Under the pieces are notes generated by a model that was not told where the DNA came from, made no database searches, and worked only from the letters and a program-made list of their open reading frames with translations. Both the position numbers and the translations under genes were made by a program. From assembly GCA_037176885.1 (NCBI GenBank), contig JAWWNJ010000197.1, positions 1 through 64,000 on the forward strand: DNA of 64,000 bases, in the 5' to 3' direction. This document shows positions 37,398 through 49,039 of the stretch, one piece after another; the first letter of the stretch is position 1, and each line of letters begins with the position of its first letter. The stretch is from Favolaschia claudopus. Taxonomy: Eukaryota; Basidiomycota; Agaricomycetes; Agaricales; Mycenaceae.

Positions 37398-38314
37398 ATG
37401 ACTTCAGACTCTCTTTCTGCTGCGCCTGCTCATGAACCATCAGCGGACAATGGCTCGATATCGACTCAGCGAGGATCCGCCGTTCGCCATCTTGCAATTC
37501 TGGGCATGGGTCTTGCCACTATGGCATTCATTCCTTACCTCGTTACCCGGCGACAAGTAACCACTCTGCGTCGAAGATTGGACGAGATGGGAGCGACCAC
37601 GGCGCTGCTCAAGCAGCGCCAGACTAGCTCTGGTGTCATGGAAGGCACTGGAAGTTCGGATCTTCTTGCGCAGATGCGACAGGAGCTTGCGATTATGCGA
37701 GAGGAACTCGACCAGAAGGTCGCCGAGCGCACTCAACCTCCTTCGGACACACTGACATTGGATATCATCAACATAAACGAGGACATGGATGCACTCAGAG
37801 GTGATGTTTCTTCGGCATTCGAAGCCCAGAGCTTGTTGAGTTCGCGGCTCGATTCGATTCAGAGCTCTTTGCATGCTTTGCGTAAAGAGAACGAGACTTA
37901 TCGGGGGGAGGTCCAGGAACTACTCCGTCAGCTACGTGCAGAGCAGGACGCTTCCCGAAGCGAACTATTCAAGCTATCGGACGAGTTACAGTCTGCGAAG
38001 ACAGGCCCGCAAGCTAGCGAATTGCAGCGGCTGCTGATAGAGACTAGGCAAACGCGGTACCAAGTTGTTTTCGGGACTTCCATTTCGTGCGCCTTACATG
38101 CCAATTCAGGGCTGTCTTCGGTGCCATCGGCACGTCGCTTGGGGACATTGCCCATATCATTCAAAGGGTAGAGATTGAGATGGGTCATGAGTCTAAGGGG
38201 GCGTACGATCCAGTGGAACGACTGCGAGTTCTAGCTCTGCAGATGCAGGACGACAGCTTCCAAGTTAGTGGCGACCGCCACAGTGCATACGAAGGACGAG
38301 GGCGCCGCAAATGA
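37398..38314 (+). CDS. Single-pass membrane protein with coiled coil, function unknown
   Basis: From ATG 37398: MTSDSLSAAPAHEPSADNGS, then one hydrophobic segment (LAILGMGLATMAFIPYLV) flanked by Arg residues, then a long heptad-rich helix (VTTLRRRLDEMGATTALLKQ, LLAQMRQELAIMREELDQKV, SRLDSIQSSLHALRKENETY). After a 56-bp intron the protein ends AVFGAIGTSLGDIAHIIQRV and a charged tail. About 285 residues. The lack of a clear signal peptide and the Arg flanks fit a mitochondrial or ER membrane anchor with a soluble coiled coil. Not recognised as a named family. Confidence 0.7.
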
Positions 38315-38608
38315 TTCAATGAATCCACGGCATACACACCGACGGAGCCGCGTACGAATAAGAAGTGTACATGTACACTATGTATAACAAGAATGCCTTG
38401 TACATGTAGAGTTTAGCTGTAAACTATCTTTACCTTTCCAAGCGCGAGAATGATTGCTCCCGACGAAGCGGTCGTCATCTACGTTTGGACCCCGGTCGGG
38501 GTATTTCACACGTTGCCCTTCGCCTCATTGTAACGGTTGTTCACCTGCATATGTCTGGTATATGCCCCTCTTTCTTTGAGCACCGACTTCCACTCCATAC
38601 TTCTTGCC

Positions 38609-41600
38609 ATGTCGGCCCAAGATGAGCCGTCTGGTACGGCCCCTCCGGATGCTGTCCCAGTCGTGCAGCAGGCTTCCGATGTAGCACCCACCGAACCTTC
38701 TCCTCCCCCACCCGAACCAGAAGAGCAGTAAGCTTATTTCCATTGCTGCATCCGTTTGTCTGAGATATACCTCGAAAGGCTTGACTGGAAGGAAGTTATT
38801 GAACTTCAGACATTCAGGTTTACCCGGTTTGTAAACGCCGGAGTAGCGAATGCTGACGTCTTTACAGCGACCGAAAAACATGGATCGAAGAAAAAACCAA
38901 GGTTTTGCTGTTACTCTTGTAGTATGAACACCCTTGCTCAATGCACCTAGTTTCTGGAACAAATGCCGCCCATTGAGGTATTCGTGGGCATGGACGCTAT
39001 CAGGGCGTCTGCTGAGGAGGTTCCCGGTCTGCCTACCCGCCAAGAGCTCAAGCAATGGCTCGTTGAGCATGACGCTATTGAGAAGGAGACAGAAATCTTC
39101 GACAGCGGTGAGCTTCAGACGATCAAAAAATTCACGAAAGGTGTGTCGCAGTCTGCTCGTCCCGACCTCGTGTGCTCATAGCCTGTCAGCCGCTACACAA
39201 CGAAATTTATCTCGCGAAGACACTGACTTGATTGAACTGACTCTAACGACTATTTATGAACTGGACAAATTGCTACATCTATTAAGAGACCGTTCGGAAA
39301 ACCTGGAACTTTTGGGAATACGATTGTCCTGGGAGGAATTTCGATCCGCTGCATGGATCGACCGTCGTACCATCATTGCCGACCTCAAAACTTTTCTGGA
39401 CACCAGAGCAAGGTGGACCCCTGCTGTATATGAAGAGTCGGTCAATACCCCGCCCCCACCCAGCGCATCTAATCGTCGCGCTTCCCTCACTTCACTCGCC
39501 TCCGTCTCGTCAGATACTCTCCTTGCGTCGGCAGGTTTTTCTCGAAGCGCACGTTTCAAACTGGCAGAAATTCTTTCTCGAGACGCTGCCCAGTTTTCTG
39601 CACGGATCACATCGCTCAGACATAGCAAAATCGCTGCAGCTGGGAAAATGCTCGACAAGTTAATCGATACGAGTCGCAAACCTGTTCCAGATGATTTGCT
39701 CGACGAACAAGATCGTCTGGAAGAGAAGGGTATCGCTGAGCTGGAGAATGTAGGCAAATTTGTTATGAATGCTGTAATGCAGTGGCGAAAGTATGAGCAT
39801 CCAGTTGCCTTCCTTGCTCTTGTGTGCTGAATGGGCTACATCCAGAGCTGACGAAATTTATGTTGAATCTATGAAAGACCAGACTGCTGCTCAAGCATTA
39901 TGGGACGAGATTGAAGCTGCCAAGTTTCAACACCCCACAGGCCGCCAAAGTATTTCCTTTGCAACCCGCGCTGAGGCGCTAATCAAGCGGTTGATACTCC
40001 GAGGCGATCCAGCTTCCCCCAGCAGCGCCTTTCCTCGACCAATCCATGTACTCTTCCCCGAGTATAAATCGGTCAACGATTCTGTTGTTCAGACACTCTC
40101 CTCCGAAGTCTCGACTGCTCTTGAGCTCGCCCGCCGGGCGGAAGCTGCTGCCAAGGAATACCGTCTAAACTATGAGGCTGTCCATCGTGTTGAAACCCTC
40201 GTCGAAAGTGCCTCCACGACCTGCGATACATTCACGTCTATCGTCGATCGCTTGCAGAAAGGTGTCCCGTCGACGGACGGTGACGGCAGTCCCCCAAACC
40301 TCATGTCTGACACCTGCCTTGAGCCCACTCGGCATGCTGTCTTCCTGGCACTCTTACCGTCCATTCTGAAGGAGCAGGAAGTGGCTTCCGATTCCGCTGC
40401 GCATGTCCTGCGTAATTCGCGAGGAGCGCTCCTAGGTTTAGATCGGCCAGGCATCGATCCTGACTTCAAGACAAAGGCCGCTGCTGAATTCCAGCGACTT
40501 TCTACATTACGTGGTCAGGCGCAATGGACGAAGGATGACCTTACCGCGCGAGTGGCCCGGCTACGGGAGGCCAGAAAACTCTGGTCTTTGATGGATTCGC
40601 ATCTCAATGACCTGGAGGAGGTTCGTCGCGAACTTGGTGAAGCCATGGAGAAGCACCGATGGCAGCAAGAGTTGAACGCTAACGGTGCCCCGCCTACTCC
40701 CGATAGTTTCTCAACTCCCCTCCCCACCGAGTCACCTCATGCTGAGTCGATCAAGCGACTCGACGGTTTGGACGCCAGGCTCAATCAGGAAGTCGATGTT
40801 CCTCTGGCTGCGCTTTCTCGCACACTAGAAGCGCCTCTGAAAGACAGACTGTTGCGTAGTTCTGCTGGCCTGAAAAAGTTTTTGGAGCAGGTCAGGCAAA
40901 TGGCTGGCCTTCTACAATCGATCAAGAACCAGGCCGCCGCCATGGGCACAGTTCGAGATGACTTCAATGATCTGCAAATGCGCATCGACGACCTCAAGCT
41001 GCGTGTTGATACCGGCGTCGAGGATGTTCTTGCCGGGAAGCTTGTTACGCCCCAGCTCAGCGAAGTGGACAGTGCTGTCACGAACGGCATAAATGACTTG
41101 CGCACGGAAGTCAAAGCTTTCACAGACAGCCTCTCACAACGAGTTCCATTTGTTTCAACGGGGAGTGCACGTTCGCCTACCTCTACGAAATTCGTTAAAC
41201 GTCGATTCTCCTCCATTGATCTCACGCTTGCGGCTTTCAATGATCAGCCAGCTGTCGAGCTTCCGTTTGACCTACAGTCCCTAGATGATGCAGTACGCGC
41301 GGACTCGAATACGTATGCCATGAAGCTTGGTGGAAAGCTGCAAGCTCTTGAGCAACGTGCAACTCACTTCCAACTGGCTCAAATGGCGAAGGATGTCGAT
41401 GTCTCACTCTCCGCTGTTGTTGCGGACATCAACGCCGTCGTTCAGCAATTTTCTACCTTCAAAAACTGCTTGAATGGAATGGCGGGCCAGCCCGACGTCA
41501 CTGGGCCCCTAGCGGAGTTGGCGAGAGATGCGCAACATCTTTCCCAGTCTCGCCGCACACCTATTGCCCGATCTTTTTCCCCCATTCGTGAACTCCTTCG

Positions 41601-44600
41601 AAAGATGGAAGCAACACCTGGCTGCCATGATCCCGCCGTTCACCAAAGCCTGTACCTTGCTCGCGTGCGCGCGGTGGACGACGCGGAATTGAGATTCAAG
41701 ACCTGGACCGATGATGCCGACACACTGATCAAACAAGTCTCGGAGGCGCAAAGGGCTGAAGCGGCGCGTCTAGAAGCGGAGCGCATCGCAGAAGAGCAGC
41801 GGCTTCAGGCTGAGAGAGAACGAATTGCTGCAGAGGAGGCTGAGCGGGCACGACTGGAGCGCGAGCGTTTGGAGGAAGAGAAACGCTTGCGACTGGAGCA
41901 GGAGCGATTGGCAGAGGAGCGGCGTCTTCAAGCGGAGAAGGAACGGATCGCCGCAGAGGAGGCTGCTCAAGCCCTTATCGCCAAGCAAAAGGCCGAGGAA
42001 GAGGAGCGCGTCAGACTAGAGCTGGCTCGTCTGGAAGAGGAACGCCGGCTGCAAGCAGAAAGAGAGCGCATCGCTGCCGAGGAGGCTGAGCGGGCGCGTC
42101 TAGAACGAGAGCGCCTGGAGATGGAGGAGAAACTTCGACTTGCGGAGGAGCAACTGGCCGAGGAACGCCGATTGCAAGCCGAGCGGGCTCGCCTCGCCGC
42201 TGAACAAGCGGAAAGAGAGCGCGTTGAAAAGGAGCGGTTAGAGAAAGAAGAAGGGGAACGGGTGGAAGAGGAGCGTCGGCAGCAAGCTGAAAAAGAACGT
42301 CTCGCCTTCGAAGAGGTTGAGCGTGCACGCATAGCAGCGGAAAAGGCAGAACAAGAGCGGGTAGAAGCTGAGCGGTTGGCGAGAGAGGAGAGGGCTCGGA
42401 TCGAAGAAGCACAGCGACTGGAGGCTGAGCAGGCTCGTCTGGCTGCTGAAGCAGCTGAGAAGTTAGAACAAGAGCGTGTGGAAAAGGAGCGTCAAGCAAT
42501 AGAGGCTAGGCTCAAAATGGTGGAGGAACAGTTGGCGGAGGAGCGCCGTCTTGCCGCTGAAAAAGCCGAGCAGGAACGCTTAGAAAGGGGATCGTCAACT
42601 TCAGGCGGAAAAAGAGCGCTTAGCAGCCGAGGAGGCTGAGAAGGCGCGACCAAAAATCGAGCTGTCCTCCCCCGTTCACGGCAAGCTTTATTTCCTGTGT
42701 TTAGATATAATTCTTGGCTCACCAGCTTGATGCAGATGTCTTTGGCCTCCGTGTTGGCCCCTCTCTAACACCAGAGATGAGTGAGCTACAAAATCGAATC
42801 TTCAGTCTCAGGAAAAGGCTTCGCACCCTGAGCATCGAAGGGCTGGCAATCTCTTCCGTGCTCCCACCTGAGGATGAACTCGACCGAGCCATTCGCGAGT
42901 TTTTTTCGCTCTGCGAGGAAGTCTCTGCCTTGCCTCCTTCCGCCGAAGATCCTTCGATCAACGCAGAATTGAATTCGCTGAGGACCGAGATCGAGCGTGC
43001 TACCCAGCTCATCGAACATCTGGAAAGTCTACAGAAATTCTGTCAAGTCCTCCATTCCTGCGATGCCGCTTTGAGCGATCTCTTGGAGCACATTGACACA
43101 TATCCGAGTGCGCCTTTATCGGTGACTTCGTCTTTCCAAGCACCGAAGGATCTTCCGCCGGAAGAGCAGCTCAGCTCTCGACTTGCCTTCACGACTTCGG
43201 AAATTGATCGTATGATGAAGTTGTTCGTTGCGGTGAAAGATGACGAGAGAGCAATCGCCCGAGCGGGATCGCATTCAACAGACTTGGAGCGAGCTGGAGG
43301 AAATGGCGAAGGATCGGATTATAGGCAAACGCTCTCGACCGGTGAGCGTTAGTAGCTCAGCCAGTCGCGGCTCCGGACGAAATAGTCGTGCGTCTCTCAA
43401 ACAGTCGCGCTTCAATAGAAAGCAGGCCTTCGTCCATCAGAAAATCCCCTACCAAGGCTCCCACTTACTCCGGTCTTTCTGCCTCTCCTGCTACAACTGG
43501 TCCTTCACTACGTGCGCGAAGTCGGCTCATCCCTCCTCAGCCTCAAAATGGCTCTCGTCGTTCGACGTACGGTACAGACCGCAGTCGACCTGCCAGTCAA
43601 TTGTCGCATTTCTCGTCTAATCGTTCAACGTCGGGACCTGTTGTGCCAGGATCCACATTCGCATCGAGGCAGCGGACAACCAGCATGGTACCCCCTGCTA
43701 ATGTCCCTCCGCGCCGTGCTTCTGCAACTGCTCAATTCCATCGTGAACGAACCGCTTCACCCACTGTGTCTGAAGCGTCTTCCTACTCTCGCTCCTTCAT
43801 GAGCCCCTTCGTCCCGGTCGTCATCTGTGTCTACTACAAATTGGTCGCGCACACCTCGGTATTCACTTGCCCCACCACCGAAAACGACCCCTCCTAGGAA
43901 GACTGCACCTCCGCCGAGGAAGAAGTACGTCGCCAATCCCAAAAACAAACTCGATGTCGCTGTTGGGAGAAGTCGTCAACAAACTTCCCGTTGGAATCAG
44001 CATAGAGGGTGTCTCGGACAGTTGGAAGGACCAGAGTGGCAAGTATTGGATTGGCGATATGGACCCAAAACTTTGTTTCTGCCGCATCCTTCGCTCTCAG
44101 ACCGTCATGGTTCGCGTCGGCGGCGGGTGGACTGAATTATCCAAGTACGTCTGATCTATGTCGGTCTTCACTCCGAATTCTAACTATCAACAGGTTTATT
44201 CGGGATCATTTCGCGGATAGTTTCCGCATGCTGGAGAATTCGCCGCCTGGCCCTGGGGACCGCTCCTGCTGGTAGTGAACCGAAATGGATCAGTTCGACC
44301 CACGCTACTCGAGGGCTGCGGAATCAGAAGAGACGACGCCACCGAGACCACCTCGCACACCAGAGCCACGTACTTCCACCGTACCCTCGTTCTCGCTTGT
44401 GACTCCCACCGGTGGTAGCCCACACTCGCTCAAATCCTCACCCTCGATCAACGGGTCGCCGCTCAATCAATCACTAACGCCCCTGCAATTCATACGTCGG
44501 GCAGAGCCTCATGAAGCGCCTTCGAGTCCCTCCAAAACCGCCACCCATGTGTCACATCCACATCCACACCAACGTACACGGACTACATCCTCCATCAACA

Positions 44601-44632
44601 CCCCTGCTCGCAATTCAATCTGGCGTCCATAA
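38609..44632 (+). CDS. Very large coiled-coil protein with C-terminal GAS2/GAR microtubule-binding domain
   Basis: About 1,850-1,900 residues from ATG 38609 ([20 protein letters not shown]). Order: a helical N-terminal region ([57 protein letters not shown]), spectrin-like helices, an ezrin/plectin-style Glu/Arg/Ala coiled coil of about 300 residues at 41750-42640, Ser/Arg-rich linkers, then a GAS2-type domain: [62 protein letters not shown]2 domains bind microtubules in other proteins, so a cytoskeletal linker role is inferred. Frame breaks, almost all one-base gains at short homopolymers, occur at about 42588, 43259, 43397, 43805, 43966 and 44256, with one loss at 44284. The 38.6-42.6 kb part is clean. 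Confidence 0.8.
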
Positions 44633-44903
44633 TCTCTTAAACAGTTTTGGTTTTCTGCGTTATCTTCGTCCTTGTTTTTGTATAATGTATTTAGTATCGC
44701 TGTCTCTCCTTAGACTTCCCCGCTGTATCTATCTCGCTCACGGTAACTATAATTTTCACTCACGAACATGTAGTAGCAGTCATTGAACTATAATTAAATC
44801 TATTAGGGATATATGCATTGGGGTCTGACGAGTACCGAGTGGGATTAAGAGACTGTGCTAGTTAGAAGATACACTGTAGGTTCTTCGAGGGTCATCGTTT
44901 GAC

Positions 44904-46204
44904 TTATTCTACTCCGTGTTTAGTTTTCAGGTGCCTGTTCAGAACATCCGAACCGCTTGAAAGCAGCTGATCCCGGGCAAAGCAAGCAAATGAAAGGCTG
45001 TGCATCCTCGTGAGTTCGCTCGTGCCGCCGAAGCTCGTTGTTTCGCCGGTAGCGCTTGAGACTGCATTGTAGTTAATCGCAATTCAGAAGATGTGACCCA
45101 GAAAAGCAAAACAGGCAACATACCATTGCGTACACTTGAACCGCCGCAAGTCCAGATGAGAGCCAAGATGAACGATCATATGATCCCTTCGCTTGTTCAC
45201 CTGCGTGCAACCAACGATGTAGCACCGGAAATCCTGCATCATAGCCCCAGTATTGGTCAGTTTCCCTGCAAACGCGGCGAGCCAGTTGTTGTCGAAATCC
45301 TCGGCGCCAGGGTTGCGCTGTTGGTAGCGTGCGGCCTTGGCCGTGAGCTCCTCCTGTGTGATCCCGTGGTGTGCATTCAGGATGGGGGTGCCAAAGATGA
45401 CTCCCCGCGCAGATGCTGGGATGTGGTTCTTTTTTTGCTTCTTGGAAGGGGACTGTGTCGGAGGAGGTTGTTTTACGCTTTAAATTTACGGATACCGTAG
45501 CTATTGCGTTTTGGAAGGTCGGAGGTCTGGGAATGTACTGCCGTCAGACGTATTCTGAGCTATGCTCCTCGTCGTCGATCAGCATAGAAGGGAGACTTGG
45601 GACACATTCGACCGTGGATGCGTAGAAGGGCGGGCGGAATGAATCCATCGGAATTGTAATGGAAGAAATCGCTGTCACAGAAGTCTTGCTCCTTGACGAA
45701 AGAATCACCACCTAGAGAACAAGGCTCGGCGAAGTTCAAGATGAGGTATGCAGGATTGACGACATCGTTAACGTCTTCGATACAGCTGGGGACGATGGAC
45801 ATGTTGGCATACGCCAGCGGCATGACGATGTCTGGTGATAGCTCGGTAGGTGGCTCTTTCATAGTTGCCAGCGTGACATGGCCCCAGGGTACAAAGCCAA
45901 AAGTGGACGAAGAGGATGCAGAGACAGCAGGGCTGTCGGGTGGAGTGAGGGATCGAGACTCGGGGCTGGAGAAGGGCGCGGAAAATATAGAGTCAAGAGA
46001 CCAAGATGGGGAGAAGACAGGCGGGGAGTAGGAGTAGTGAGGGGAGAATACAGATGGGCTATCAAAATTGAGATTGCGGGAGGAGCTGTATTGGATGTCT
46101 AAGTCGCGTAGACTGTTGAAGTCTGGGCTGTCGATGGCGAGTGTCGGCGAGATGAGTAGTAATGCGTGGGTTTGAGGGGTATTCGAGTCTCTATAGACGT
46201 CCAT
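44904..46204 (-). CDS. C2H2 zinc-finger transcription factor
   Basis: Three zinc fingers at the C-terminus: FRCYIVGCTQVNKRRDHMIV with paired His, FKCTQCLKRYRRNNELRRHE, and FICLLCPGSAAFKR continuing SDVLNRHLKTKHGVE. An intron at about 45121-45061 splits the second finger. The N-terminal part is Ser/Pro-rich and acidic (PSVFSPHYSYSPPVFSPSW, PPALLRIHGRMCPKS), typical of an activation region. A one-base gain at 44951-44952 disturbs the third finger and another shift near 45570-45600 separates the N-terminal part. Start taken as ATG 46204; an upstream exon to about 46392 is possible. Targets unknown. It diverges from the reductase gene and converges with the GAS2 gene. Confidence 0.75.
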
Positions 46205-46556
46205 CCGCGTCGAAGGGTGTTCTTGTGCGGAATGGGTATACTTGTAGAGTGTGAGTGTTTGTTTCCAGGCGAGTATGTGGTGGAGGATCGATGTTGGGTG
46301 AAACTGGTGTCAAGGAGAGTCGAGACCGAGTCCAATTGGCTTGGTGAAGCTGGTCTGATAGTGGCTACTGCCCGGGGTTGAGCTCCCGCCAAATACGGGT
46401 TCCTGAGTTCTAGACGGGTAGAGGGGGCGGGGGTAGATGTCCGTGTTTCCGAGCAGATACTGAGATTGATGCCATAGATTGAAGCATGGTGTGGACGCCG
46501 AGATGGAGTATCAAGAGCGGGGTAGCAAGTGAGTTTCTTGATACCAGCCGGTATGG

Positions 46557-47802
46557 ATGCGACGGCGGCGAGGGAAATCTTGCGCGCCGTCTGACAAATT
46601 GAGAAGTAAGACCAGCACCTTCCTAATTAGGCTACTTGGCGGTTGTTTATTTGCGCATGCTGACAACTTTACGGCATTCATGCTAACACGCTCACGCGTT
46701 TCTCTTCTCTTTTGGCCTCTTTGGTGCGGGTACGACTGCCGCGTATCTGTTCTTGCCAGACAAAACGCGCCATGCGCCGACTGTAGACGATGCCTCCCTC
46801 TCACCCTCCCATTTTACGCGTGCAAACCTCACCTCGAGCGAACCAAGCGGCCCGAACACCAAGCTACTCGTTTTGAGGGTGCCTGGGTTCACGAAATCGC
46901 CGGAATCTACACCATCTGCGTCTCGATTTAACCCGATATGGTCTGTGTATATCAAGGACGACGATATACAGGTTGAGCGGCCGTATACACCGCTGGAAGG
47001 CATTGATGAAGAGGGCCGGATGGTTTTTTGGGTGAAGAAGTATGCGAAAGGGGAGGTGGGACGGTGGCTTCACTCGAAAAAAGTGGGCGACCAGGTTGAA
47101 TTTCGGGGCCCTCTTTCGACGTGGGCGTCGAGAGAAGACGATGCATGGGACGAAATTGTCATGGCGAGTGAAAAGTTCAAATATAATGAACGCAGGAATG
47201 GGTTCTGACAATGCCACGCGCGCTGACTTTAGATTTCCGGCGGAACGGGCATTACACCATTTTATCAGCTGTGTCATTCTATTTTTTCGAGAGAAGACAA
47301 TGCCTCTCGAACGAAAACACCACGATTCACATTATTGCATTCCTCCCCGACGCCCTCTGAACTGCCGCCGCCGAGGATACTTGGCCGTCTGCGAGAATAC
47401 GCGGCAGCATATCCCGACAGGGATGGCTCTGCATCTGTTCGTAGATAGCCTCGAACCTCCAGCATTAGCAACGGATCTCCCACCCCTGCAACTAGGACGA
47501 ATTGGTAAACCCGCGATTCAACGAACTCTGGGCATCAAAACTCCTTCTTGGTGGCAGAGCTTTTCCTTTTTCGAAAACTCAGCGAACACTGTCAAACCTT
47601 CAAAAAAGATTTTGTTCCTTGTCTGTGGGCCTGAACCGTGAGACTTGTTGTTTTTACTTTCTAAATTAACGCTGAAACTTGTATGCTTGAAGGATGATTA
47701 GGGCCATTGCTGGACCCTACGGTCGGAAATTTCTCGCAGGGTCCGGTGGCCGGAATCCTCGGCGAACTGGGATACAGGTCAGAGGAGGTGAGAAAGTTGT
47801 GA
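46557..47802 (+). CDS. NADH-cytochrome b5 reductase-like FAD oxidoreductase (Mcr1/Cyc2 type), mitochondrial
   Basis: Ferredoxin-reductase fold enzyme. Seen: a basic N-terminus, one membrane segment (FGLFGAGTTAAYLFLPD), a FAD-binding RPYTPLEG motif, WVKKYAKGEVGRWLHSKK, GDQVEFRGP, NAD-binding ISGGTGITPFYQLCHSIF, LFVDSLEPPAL and the tail MIRAIAGPYGR then GELGYRSEEVRKL. The inner-membrane Mcr1/Cyc2 type is inferred from the single N-terminal anchor. The intron at 47164-47232 has no GT donor and must use GC (ATG/GCGAGT). One-base gains at about 46710-46713 (TTTT), 47420-47422 (GGG) and 47727-47729 (AAA) break the frame. The start is tentative: ATG 46557 opens an Arg-rich frame, and ATG 46671 is an alternative. 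Confidence 0.82.
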
Positions 47803-49039
47803 TCACTAGAAATTTTTGTCGTTTCCCGTCTCTGCGGAAAATGCAAACGTGGCTGGCAGGTTCATGGGCTCGCTGATATCATAACTTCGACGACGCCAAA
47901 CTTGCGTGTCGAAGAACCTGGGACTATGGAAATCTCCGTCCCGTCCCGTCTCCCCGTCATAAAAGCCCCGATGATAAAAAAAAACAGTGGATCTTGTTCG
48001 AAATGAACAAATCTATTGCAGCTGTTACTGCTGCGATTAAGGCTCTACGCGCACGTTCTGGTTGCGATATGACAACGTTTGAGCGAGCGGTATTCGCAGC
48101 TGCGATTTCCGTTCTCCGAGATAGCGGTCGTGCGCGCGGATTTACGTTCTTTTTTTTCGACCTGGACTCTACAACGGCAACTGCCTGATTCAGGCCATTC
48201 TTCCTGGATAGCTTTTTGAAGAACAACGACGGTAAGGAAGAACAAAGACACCCTTGTCCCGGCGGCCTTGCTATCAGGAAGAAGAAGCCATTTTGCTTGC
48301 CGCTGTCCTGTGTATGCGGAGGTGAGATAGGTCTTGGAATTCATTTCGGGATCTCAAAATTGAGCCCGATCGCCAACACCGCACGGAAGATGTGTTGCCA
48401 GCAGTCTTGTAATGTGTCCCACCAAAGTAGACACGTTTGTCCGAAAATGACTCTCCAACGAGTGCAACCCTGAGTAGAACTAGAGGATGTAAGTTTTTTA
48501 CTCCGGTGCAACCCCGGCGGGACAAGTTGTGGATGCGTGTTGTATGTACAGCACCGGTTCTCTCACCAGTAATGGGAGATGACGAAGGCGGGGTACTATA
48601 GCTTGCGTTCTTCTCGCGGAATCAAAAGTGGACAATGTACGAATGGAACTAAAAACACGCGAGCCTGATTTGGGGACAGCGACAACGTTGTCGAGACTAT
48701 CGAGCCTATTCTGGCTGTGGATTGAAGAGATTAGAGAGAGTTGAGACGATAAGGGAGATTACGCGCGCAAGATGCCGGTAAGAGAGAGTAAATATGGGTT
48801 GGACGTAAGTGATGTACGGATGTTTTGCTACTGGACACCGTAGAGATCAATACACACGTCTTTTGTGCACCCCCCCGAACGTGCGTGCATCTGGGATGGT
48901 ATCACCGAGTTTACAGTGGACCCATGTACGCCCAGAGTTGAGTGCCCTCGTTCGTAGCTTCCAGGATGCACGTGTTCAGAGCTGTGATGCGTGATGTCAC
49001 TTTCGTTGTAAGCGCCCATCTGTACTTGCCTTCCCTCAA
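47803..49039. other. 1.2-kb gap before KCS1
   Basis: No gene recognised. A 61-codon + frame (about 48003-48188, MNKSIAAVTAAIKALRARSG) is open but has no family resemblance. The region should hold the KCS1 promoter; it includes many GAGA-type purine runs around 48720-48800. Confidence 0.5.

Noticed and set aside
41967..42499. Minus-strand Ser/Arg- and Leu/Pro-rich frames
   Set aside because: Shadows of the Glu/Arg/Ala coiled coil of the GAS2-domain gene.
48003..48188. 61-codon + frame before KCS1
   Set aside because: Short, no family resemblance and a homopolymer-rich end; insufficient support as a gene.
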